From assembly GCA_035353395.1 (NCBI GenBank), contig DAOPZL010000034.1:1-33398 (forward strand): a stretch of 33,398 nucleotides of DNA, given 5' to 3'. Positions 13,876 through 22,200 of this stretch are shown in pieces. A model generated the notes under the pieces. That model did not search any database. It was not told the origin of the DNA and was given only the letters and a program-made list of their open reading frames with translations. The stretch comes from UBA1801 sp035353395. GTDB lineage: Bacteria > Acidobacteriota > Holophagae > Holophagales > Holophagaceae. How positions within the stretch are numbered: the stretch's first letter is position 1; every line of letters starts with the position of its first letter. A program made the translations under genes and the position numbers.

Positions 13876-15102
13876 TCACTTGCACCCGCACCCGCACCCG
13901 CAGCCCGAGGGCTCCGGGCTGGGCCGGGACTCGATGGGCCTGATCGCCGCCACCTTGATGCTGGAGACGGCCACGGCCAGGTCCCCCGCGTCGTAGCCCG
14001 ATTCGCCGACCACCTCGGTTCCGGAGAATCCCGCGGCCCGGATGGCGTCCAGGTAGTCGTCCTTGAGAAGGGCGCCCGCGAGACAGGCCGCATACGCGTC
14101 CAGGTCCCGCTTCATGGCTTCCGGCAGGGGCTTGAGGAGAACGAGGTCGGACACCATCAGGCGACCGCCGGGCTTCAGGACCCTGAAGGCTTCCCGGAAG
14201 ACCTTGGCCTTGTCCGTGGCCAGGTTGATCACGCAGTTGGAGATGATCACGTCCACGGTGCCGCTCGCGACGGGCAGGGCCTCGATGTCGCCCTGGCGGA
14301 ACTCGACGTTGGCGAAGCCGTGCCTGGCGGCCAGGTCCCGGGCCTTGGCCAGCATCTCCGGGGTCATGTCGACCCCGATGACCCGGCCCCTGGGACCGAC
14401 GCGCCTGGCCGACAGGAAGGCGTCGAAACCCGCGCCGGAGCCCAGGTCCAGGACCGTTTCGCCCTCCTTGAGCGAGGCGAGCGCCACGGGGTTGCCGCAG
14501 CCCAGGCCAAGATTGGCCCCGTCCGGAGCGGCCACTAGGTCCGCCAGGTCGTAGCCGATCTCGAGGCTGGCATCCCCGCATCCACATCCGCCGCCGGGGC
14601 AGCAGGGGCCTCCGTTGACGGCGATGGCCCCGTAGCGGCCGCGCACGGCAGACTTGATGCCTTCGGCGTCCAACAGGACCGGACCCGTGGCTGGGAACCG
14701 GGCATACACAGGGCAGCTGGAGCAGAGATCCCCTTCGAACTGGGTCGTGGTCCGCACGCTTGCCGGAAGTTGTCCGACCGTGGAGTGGACATAGCCACGT
14801 CGTTCCACCCATGGTCCTATGGACTCGGTGCGGAGCACCAGGGTGCGCTTCCCGTAGACGCCTTCGGCCAGGTCCATGAGCCGGCGAGCGAGGCCGCGGC
14901 CCCGGGCCTGCGGGGCGACGACCAGAGACCGGATCACGGCAACATCAGGTGTCGACTCGACGGCCACATGGCCGAGGATCTCATCGGCCTCCTCGGCCAC
15001 CCAGCCCATGCACCGGTCCAGCCCTTCTGTGGGGAGGTTCTCGGTCGTGAGCAGACGTTCCACAGCCTGGCGGTCCTCGGGTCGGTGTTCGCGGATGTGC
15101 AT
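13876..15102 (-). CDS. arsM: ArsN2-like GNAT acetyltransferase fused to ArsM arsenite methyltransferase
   Basis: The protein has 408 residues. Residues 1-125 form a GNAT domain with the acetyl-CoA loop APQARGRGLARRLM and the ArsN2-like ending QLPASVRTTTQF followed by CSSCP. Residues 145-390 form ArsM: the SAM motif LDLGSGAGFD (219-228) and the three catalytic cysteines C202 (LGLGCGNP), C290 (ISNCVINL) and C340 (YAACLAGAL), plus an N-terminal Cys cluster CCPGGGCGCG (167-176). The C-terminus is SGCGCGCGCK. ArsM methylates As(III) using SAM and thiols. ArsN1-type acetyltransferases detoxify arsinothricin; the ArsN2 substrate is not settled as far as I know. The ATG at 15102 has AGGAG 5 nt upstream and starts directly with the GNAT fold; the longer frame to 15207 lacks a ribosome-binding site. 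Confidence 0.92.
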   Translation of the reverse strand: MHIREHRPEDRQAVERLLTTENLPTEGLDRCMGWVAEEADEILGHVAVESTPDVAVIRSLVVAPQARGRGLARRLMDLAEGVYGKRTLVLRTESIGPWVERRGYVHSTVGQLPASVRTTTQFEGDLCSSCPVYARFPATGPVLLDAEGIKSAVRGRYGAIAVNGGPCCPGGGCGCGDASLEIGYDLADLVAAPDGANLGLGCGNPVALASLKEGETVLDLGSGAGFDAFLSARRVGPRGRVIGVDMTPEMLAKARDLAARHGFANVEFRQGDIEALPVASGTVDVIISNCVINLATDKAKVFREAFRVLKPGGRLMVSDLVLLKPLPEAMKRDLDAYAACLAGALLKDDYLDAIRAAGFSGTEVVGESGYDAGDLAVAVSSIKVAAIRPIESRPSPEPSGCGCGCGCK

Positions 15103-15163
15103 GGCAGCTCCTGGAATGTGGATGGACGTTTCCTGCGCCGCGGGGGCTTCGGCAGGCATCGGG

Positions 15164-15179
15164 TTCGAAAATGACTCGG
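15164..15179. promoter_or_regulatory. Candidate second ArsR site before the arsN2-arsM fusion
   Basis: TTCGAAAATGACTCGG lies in the 80-nt spacer between arsR3 and arsM, partly overlapping the arsR3 stop. It resembles the CTCGAAATGATGACTCG region upstream of arsR2. It could let an ArsR protein modulate arsM separately from arsR3. The evidence is sequence resemblance only. Confidence 0.3.
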
Positions 15180-15182
15180 CGG

Positions 15183-15521
15183 CTAGGTATCTGCCGGCGC
15201 GCAGCACGTGGAGCCGTCCTCGCAGCCCTGGCCAGCCTTGCAGCAGTCCTGCCAGAGGTACTGGGTCAGCTGGTGCAGGACCTCGAAGTGAGCCCGGTAG
15301 CGAAGCGTGGTCCCCTCCCGCTCGACGAGCAGCAAGTCGGTGCCCGCGAGGCAGGCCAGATGGTGACTGAGCGTGGAGGCCGGGATGCCCACACGCTCCT
15401 GAATGTCTCCGGCCGGGGTGCCTTCGGGACGCCCCTGGACGACCAGGCGGAGGATCGCAAGACGCACCGGGTGTCCCAGTGCCTTCATGCGTTCCGCGTT
15501 CTGTTCGAGCATGGGGGTCAT
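15183..15521 (-). CDS. arsR: ArsR-family repressor with C-terminal Cys triad (AfArsR-like)
   Basis: This 112-residue winged-helix protein (ALGHPVRLAILRLV; recognition helix IPASTLSHHLACLAGTDLL) lacks the CxC motif of arsR1 and arsR2. Instead it has QDCCKAGQGC near the C-terminus: C93, C94 and C100, the same spacing as the C95/C96/C102 As(III) site of Acidithiobacillus ferrooxidans ArsR, followed by a further Cys pair (STCC). So the sensor site arose independently of the other two repressors. It starts operon C ahead of arsM. GAGGA lies before the ATG at 15521; an ATG at 15512 is also possible. It probably autorepresses through the palindromic promoter at 15538-15565. Confidence 0.92.
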   Translation of the reverse strand: MTPMLEQNAERMKALGHPVRLAILRLVVQGRPEGTPAGDIQERVGIPASTLSHHLACLAGTDLLLVEREGTTLRYRAHFEVLHQLTQYLWQDCCKAGQGCEDGSTCCAPADT

Positions 15522-15537
15522 GGCATCCTCGTCGATA

Positions 15538-15565
15538 ATTCTAGTAGAATCGAAATAACGTGCAA
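15538..15565 (-). promoter_or_regulatory. Promoter and palindromic operator of operon C (arsR3)
   Basis: On the minus strand TTGCAC (15560-15565) and TAGAAT (15538-15543) are spaced by 16 nt. The -10 element is half of a perfect 13-nt dyad, ATTCTAGTAGAAT (15538-15550), itself flanked by TCGA on both sides. A bound ArsR dimer would cover the -10 box. The likely start site is about 10 nt before the arsR3 ATG. Confidence 0.55.
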
Positions 15566-15570
15566 GAGGG

Positions 15571-15592
15571 AATTTCGAAAATTCTAGAAATT
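15571..15592. promoter_or_regulatory. Second inverted repeat upstream of arsR3
   Basis: AATTTC (15571-15576) and GAAATT (15587-15592) form a perfect inverted repeat around GAAAATTCTA, and the interval includes TTCTAGAA and the 11-mer ATTTCGAAAAT also found at the arsR1 start. It lies just upstream of the -35 box and may be an auxiliary operator. Function is inferred. Confidence 0.35.
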
Positions 15593-15860
15593 ATTGTCTC
15601 ATGGCGTTGCGACTCTGGAAATTTCCACTCCGGAAGAGGAGTTCCGCTGATGGGTCTGCCGCTCCCAAGGGGATTTCCCCCGAGGAGGTTCCACGACGTC
15701 CGGGCCAGCGCGACCTCAAATGCTTGTCGATCCGGAGGGTTGCCGCTTCCCTCTGCGTCCGGAACCCAACCTGGATGTGTTCTTCCTTGTAGCGGACGGC
15801 CAGGTCCTTGACCGTCACCGCGGCACGTCTGGCCGCTTGAGACGGAACGTGGATCGACAT
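15591..15860 (-). CDS. Hypothetical small protein (uncertain)
   Basis: This 89-codon frame starts MSIHVPSQAARRAAVTVKDL, with GGAGA 4 nt before the ATG at 15860, and ends at the arsR3 promoter region. The first half or so (VKDLAVRYKEEHIQVGFRTQ, REAATLRIDKHL) has a protein-like composition and typical GC-rich third positions; the end (LLFRSGNFQSRNAMRQ) looks like read-through into intergenic DNA. It could be a short cytosolic protein or the remnant of a longer gene. No family is recognised and no domain is visible. Confidence 0.35.
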   Translation of the reverse strand: MSIHVPSQAARRAAVTVKDLAVRYKEEHIQVGFRTQREAATLRIDKHLRSRWPGRRGTSSGEIPLGAADPSAELLFRSGNFQSRNAMRQ

Positions 15861-16238
15861 TCTTTCTCCATGTAAATCAAGTACGGCATTCGTCAACATT
15901 TGAATTCATCAATATTTAATTCATCTCCATGTTGACATATCATGCTGAATTGGTAGGCTAGCTTCCCCTTTCCTGCGTTCATTCGTCCGTTCGACGCTGC
16001 ATCGTTCCGATGCATTCCTGGTTGATGGGTGCGTTGTGGCTTTTCCTGGCCCAGCAGAACTCCCAGCGATCCGTTCCTCTTGTTCCGCCGCTCGTTCCGG
16101 ACGCCAGGAGCGGAGAGTGGGTCATGGGAGATGCCTGCGTCGGGGATGGGGACCTTCCGCGAAGGCCGGCTGCAATGCCGGGTCCGCGGCTCGGGTGCAT
16201 GGGACAGCTAGCGTGATCATTGCGTGGGGAGGCCTCCG
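15861..16238. other. Intergenic region between the arsenic island and the autotransporter
   Basis: These 378 nt hold no convincing gene. The segment 15861-15960 is markedly AT-rich and contains an 8-bp inverted repeat, GTCAACAT (15892-15899) and ATGTTGAC (15929-15936), plus the direct repeat AATTCATC (15903-15910 and 15918-15925). Short plus-strand frames around 16010-16216 lack ribosome-binding sites and recognisable content. The stretch probably holds the autotransporter promoter and its 5' leader. Confidence 0.6.
15932..15959 (+). promoter_or_regulatory. Possible promoter for the autotransporter
   Basis: TTGACA (15932-15937) followed after 16 nt by TAGGCT (15954-15959) is the best plus-strand promoter candidate. 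The -35 lies inside one arm of the ATGTTGAC inverted repeat, so a dimeric regulator could control it. The leader to the ATG at 16239 would be about 270 nt. The -10 match is poor. Confidence 0.3.
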
Positions 16239-19200
16239 ATGAATTCCAGCCGGTTCGTCAAGAAGACCCTTCTGAACATGGGTTCCTGCCGCCTCCGGCG
16301 GTTCGTTCCGTGGGTTCGAAGGCCCTCCTCGCGAAGGACAGGCCGCGGGAAAGCCTGGCTGACCGCAGGCTTGGCGTTCCTCGTCGTCCTCTGCCTGAAT
16401 CTTGGGCTGGGCCTCGGGGCCGAGACACCCCAACCGCCCACACCCCCCGATCCCTCGAACACCTCGACGGTCGGCCAGTCCGTGACCAACCCGGTGACGC
16501 ACCAGACCACGACGGTCACCGCCCTCCTCGTGGATCCTGCAGGCACGCCATCGCCCGGCGCGACCGCCTTCGTGGAGACTTTGGACGGGTATGCCTTCCT
16601 GGTCAAGAACGTCGGGGAGACGTTCTACAACCGGGACACCCCTCCCCTGGGATTCGTCGTCCTGACCAAGGACACCGGCGCCAACACCGCGACGGTCAGG
16701 GCGACCCTCGCGGACAGCCCGACGCTGTCCTTCGCCCCTTATCTTCCGCAGTCGACCCTGAACAGCATGTTCCAGATGGTCGATGACCCGGCCGTACCAC
16801 CCAGCACGATTTCCGAGGCCTCGAGCACAGGCGTCCGGGTCGTCTCCACGGGGAGCGGAGGCGCCAACGGAAGGGCCGGCGCGCTCTTCGTCCCCCCCAC
16901 CTCGGGCAAGGATGGGGCGGACGGTCCGGCGGTGAGCTACACCAATACGCAGAACATCTCGACCTCCGGCCGGATCGGCATCGAAGCCGGCAGCATCGGC
17001 GGCACGGGCGGCAAGGGAGGCAATTCCTACGCGTCCTTCTGGAGCGGCCGCGACGGGGGGGACGGGGGAGCCGGAGGTCCGGTGACCGTCGTGAACGAGA
17101 CCGGCTACCAGGTGAACGCGACCGGAACGGGCATGCACGGCATCTTCGCCTACAGTCGCAGCGGCCAGGCCGGGAACGGCGGGAGCGGCTACGCGGCACC
17201 CGGCGGCGGGACCGGCGGCCATTCCAGCGACGGCGGGACGGTCTCGGTGACCAACCTGGGTACCATCGGCACCAACGGGGATGGCGCCTTCGGCATCTAC
17301 GGCCTGAGCGTGAGCAACAACGGCGGGAACGGCGGCAGCCAGTGGGGCCTCGTCGGCTCCAGCGGAGCCGGCAACTACGGCGGAAACGGCGGAACGGTCG
17401 GCATCACGAATGCGGGCACGGGCTACATCGTCACCTCGGGCGCCTACGCGCACGGGATCGTGGCGCAGAGCATCGGCGGCTCCGGAGGATCGTCCGGCAC
17501 CTCCGGGAACCTCATCCTCTCCCTGAACGGCAGCGCCGACAACGGCGGGAACGGCGGCGCCGTGTCCGTGACCAACGCAGGCCACATCCTGACCACCGGC
17601 GAGTACGCCCGCGGCATCTTCGCGCAGAGCGTGGGCGGCGGCGGCGGCACCGGCGGCAGCGGGGGGGGGCTCGTCGCGCTCGGCGGGTCGGGCTCCAACG
17701 GCGGCAGCGCCGGCACCGTCTCGGTCACGAACGCCGGCACGGGGGTGATCACGACCCAGGGGACGAAGTCCGATGGCATCTTCGCGCAGTCCGTCGGCGG
17801 CAGCGGCGGCAGCGGATCCAATGCCTACGGGCTGGTCTCCGTGGGGGGCAGCGGCGCCCATGCGGGCAACGGCGGAGCCGTCACTGTCGAGAATTTCGGG
17901 ACCATCTCCACCGCCGGGAACGGCGCCCGGGGCATCGTGGCGCAGAGCATCGGCGGCGGCGGCGGAGACGGAGGCTCCTCGGCGGGCGTGGTCTCGGTCG
18001 GGGGGAGCGGGGATGGAGGCGGGAGGAGCGACCGCGTCTCCGTGACGAACGGGGGCAACATCACCACGCTCGGCGCGGACGCCCAGGGCATCGTCGCCGA
18101 GTCCATCGGAGGAGGCGGCGGCAACGGCGGCAGCTCGGGCTCCATCGGCGTCTTCTCGGGACTCGCCATCGGCGGGAACGGCAGCGCCGGCGGAAGCGGG
18201 GGGAGCGTCAATGTCCTGCTGCAGGGCAAGGACGCCGGCACGGCCTCGATGATCAGCACGTCGGGCGACCGTTCCACGGGGCTCTTCGCCCAGTCCGTGG
18301 GCGGGGGCGGCGGCAACGGCGGCGGCGCCGTGCAGGTGACGGGAGGATTCGGCGTCGCGGCCTCCTTCGCCATCGGAGGCCAGGGCGGAGCCGGCGGCGC
18401 CGGCGGCCAGGTCACGATGACGAAGGGCACGGGCCTCAGCATGGTCACCACCTCGGGCGCGGATGCGTCCGGAGTGGTCCTGCAGAGCATCGGCGGCGGA
18501 GGCGGCAACGGCGGCTATGCCGTGGCAGTTTCGGCTTCGGGCGGGCCGGCTTCCGGCTCCCTCAGTACCGCGATCGGCGGCAAGGGCAGCGCCGGCGGCG
18601 CGGGCGGCGAGGTTGCCGTGGGCACCTTCGACGGGACGGGGAATCTGGTCAGCACCGGCTTCAGCGGCGNNNNNNNNNNNNNNNNNNNNNNNNNNNNNNN
18701 NNNNNNNNNNNNNNNNNNNNNNNNNNNNNNNNNNNNNNNNNNNNNNNNNNNNNNNNNNNNNNNNNNNNNGCCGTGGGCACCTTCGACGGGACGGGGAATC
18801 TGGTCAGCACCGGCTTCAGCGGCGCCATCGAGACGCACGGCGACCGCTCCACGGGCTTCCTCGCCCAGAGCGTGGGCGGGGGCGGCGGCAACGGCGGACT
18901 CGCCGTCGCGGGGGCCGCAAGCGCCTCGCTGGGCCTGAGCGGATCCATCGGCATCGGCATCGGCGGCAGCGGCGGCGGCGGCCGCGAGGGCGGCAAGGTG
19001 TCCGTGGGCCTCCAGGGGAACATCACCACCTCGGGCGCGAGCTCCACGGGCCTTCTGGCCCAGTCCATCGGCGGCGGCGGCGGCAACGGCGGCGGAGCGA
19101 TCACGGCGACCCTCGCGGCCTCCGGCGGGGCGGCCGGAACCATCGGCGTCTCGGTGGGCGGAAGCGGCGCGTCGGGCAGCCAGGGCGGCCAGGTGACGCT

Positions 19201-22200
19201 GGCCACCCGATTCGGCGACATCACGACCTATGGCGAGAATTCCATGGGAATCCTGGCGCAGTCGATCGGCGGCGGCGGCGGAAACGGAGGCTACTCCATC
19301 GCCGCGGGCGGCTCCGGCGCGGGCGCTGCGGCGGCCTCCGTGAACGTCGGCCTCGGCGGAACGGCCGGCGGCGGCGGACAGGGAGGCGCGGTCAAGGCGG
19401 ACCTGCAGTCGAACGTCCACACCTCGAGCCAGAATTCGGGCGGTGTCCTCGTCCAGTCCGTCGGCGGCGGCGGCGGCAACGGCGGCTATGTGATCTCGGC
19501 ATCCGTGGCGGGCGCGGGCGCCGGAAGCGGGGCCGTCTCCGTCGGCGTGGGCGGACGGGGAGGCAGCGGCGCGACGGGAGGAACCGTGCAGGTCTCCTCC
19601 ACGGGCACGATCGAGACTGCGGGCGACAGATCCGCCGGCCTCGTGGCCCAGTCCATCGGCGGGAGCGGCGGCAACGGCGGGTACAGCATCTCCGCGGGGG
19701 GAGCCGGCGCCGGGATCGGCAGCGGCGCCGTGACCGTCGGGCTCGGAGGCAACGGCGGGACGGGCAGCGACGGCGGTTCCGTGACTGCCGGGACGAGCGG
19801 GAAGACGACGACGAAGGGCTCCGGATCGGTCGGCATTCTCGCCCAGAGCGTGGGCGGAGGCGGCGGAAACGGCGGCTTCGACATCTCGGGCTCCGGGGCG
19901 GGCTCCGGGATCGGAAGCGGCGCGATCTCCCTCGGCCTGGGCGGACGGGGCGGGAGCGGCGGCCAGGGCGGAAGCGTCTCCCTGACGGTGCGGAACGATG
20001 TGGCGACCGAAGGCCGGAATTCCTCGGCCGTGGTCGCCCAGACGGTCGGCGGGGGCGGCGGAAACGGCGGCTACAACATCGCCGGCGCCCTGTCCGGAGC
20101 CGGCATCGGCAGCGGCGCCATCAGCGTCGGCCTCGGCGGCGACGGGGCGGGCGGCGGCAACGGCGGCCTGGTCTCCGCGGACGTCATCGGCGACATCAGC
20201 ACGCTCAAGGAGAACTCGATCGGCATCCTGGCCCAGTCGGTGGGCGGGGGCGGCGGCAACGGCGGCTTCAACGCGTCGGCGGCGCTCTCCGGAGCCGGCA
20301 TCGGCAGCGGCGCCATCTCCGTGGGCCTGGGAGGCACCGGCGGCGTGGGCGGCGACGGCGGGCAGGCAGGACCTGATCCCTCGGTGACCCTGACGACCCA
20401 GGGCACCGTCACGACCAGCGGAGACCGGTCCAGCGCGATCCTCGCCCAGAGCATCGGCGGGGGCGGCGGCAACGGCGGCTTCGACATCTCGGCCGGCGTG
20501 TCCGGCGCGGGCATCGGCGGCGGCGCCATCTCCTTCGGCATGGGCGGCTCGGGGAACAGCGGCGGCAGCGGCAGGAACGTGCGCGCGACCCTGGCGTCCG
20601 ACATCCTCACCACGGGCGCCGGATCCCTGGGCGCCCTGGTGCAGTCCGTCGGCGGCGGCGGCGGCAACGGCGGCTTCAACTACACCGGCAACATCTCCGG
20701 CGCGGGCATCGGCAGCGGCGCGATCTCGGTCGGCCTGGGCGGCAACGGCGGCAGCGGCGGCCGGGGAGGCGACGTGGACGCCGCCTCCAGCGGCACGATC
20801 GTCACGCGCGGCGCAGGTTCCTCGGCCTTCGTGATCCAGTCGCTCGGCGGCGGCGGCGGCAACGGCGGCTACAACGTCGCCGCCGCCCTGTCCGGGGCCG
20901 GCATCGGCAGCGGTGCCATCTCGGTCGGGCTGGGCGGAAATGGCGGCTCGGGGAACGCAGCCGGTTACGTTAAGGCACTGTCCAGCGGCGACGTCTGGAC
21001 CTACGGAGAACGGTCCGCCGGGATCCTGGCCCAGTCCGTGGGCGGCGGCGGCGGCAACGGCGGCTTCGATGTCTCGGCCGGCCTCTCGGGCGCCGGAGAA
21101 GGCAGCGGCGCCGTCGGCGTCGGCCTGGGCGGAAAGGGTGGCGCGGCGGCCGACGGCGGGAGCGTGGACCTGACCGTCCACAACACCGTCTATACCGAAA
21201 GCGACCAGTCCGCGGCCGTGATCGGCCAGTCCATCGGCGGCGGCGGCGGCAACGGCGGCTTCAACGTCTCCGTCGACGTCTCGGGCGCCGGAACAGGCAG
21301 CGGCGCCGTGAGCGTCGGCCTGGGCGGCTCCGGCGGAGAGGGCGGCAGCGCCGGCGCGGTGACCGTCTCGACCACGGGCGACATCGAGACCCACGGGGCG
21401 GGCTCCGGCGGAATCCTGGCGCAGTCGCTGGGCGGGGGCGGCGGCAACGGCGGCTTCAACGTGACGGTCGCGGCCTCGGGCGCGGGCACGGGCAGCGGGG
21501 CGGTGAGCCTCGGGCTCGGCGGCAGCGGCGCGGGGGGCGGCAACGGCTCCACGGTGGACCTGACCGTGGCGAACAACGTCACGACGTCCGGGAGGGATGC
21601 CTCCGGGATCGTGGCGCAGTCCATCGGCGGGGGCGGCGGCAACGGCGGCTTCGACGTGAGCGTGACCGGCTCCGCGGCCGGCACGGGCAGCGGCGCGGTG
21701 AGCGTCGGCCTGGGCGGGAGCGCGGGAACGGGCGGCAACGCGGGCAATGTCTCCTCCGAGGTCGCCGGCGACATCACGACCGGCGGCGATGCCTCGAACG
21801 GCCTGCTGGCGCAGAGCGTCGGCGGCGGCGGCGGCAACGGCGGCTTCAACGTGAGCGCGGGACTTTCCGCGGCGGGGACCGGCAGCGGCGCCGGCGCCGC
21901 GAGCGTCGGCGGCTCGGGCGGGAACGGCGGCGATGCCGGCCAGGTGACGTCCGTCTATACCGGCAACGTGGCGACCAGCGGGAAGAACTCGGGAGCCATC
22001 GTCGCCCAGTCCGTGGGCGGCGGCGGCGGCAACGGCGGCATGGCCGTGGCGGGAGTCCTGTCCGCGGCCAAGACCGGCAGCGGCGCAGCCTCGGTGGGCA
22101 TCGGCGGTTCCGGCGGCGGCGGCGGCGACGCGGCGGCGGTCGACAACACCGTCACCGGGCTGATCGTGACCCGGGAGTCCGGCTCGGGCGGCGTGCTGGC

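Noticed and set aside
15103..15207. Longer N-terminus for the ArsN2-ArsM fusion starting at 15207 or 15159
   Set aside because: No ribosome-binding site is present and the start at 15207 would overlap arsR3. The ATG at 15102 has AGGAG and begins the GNAT fold.
16224..16238. GTG at 16224 as the autotransporter start
   Set aside because: The GGGGAGG ribosome-binding site lies inside this extension and is ideally placed for the ATG at 16239.
16010..16242. Overlapping short plus-strand frames before the autotransporter
   Set aside because: Several frames are open at once, none has a ribosome-binding site or protein-like content, and they probably belong to the 5' leader.
17342..18669. Arg-rich plus-strand frame that continues into the real autotransporter frame after the gap
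   Set aside because: Before the gap this frame is a shadow (RRQRRQRR pattern). The real frame starts at 16239 and is joined to the later frame only through the assembly duplicate.
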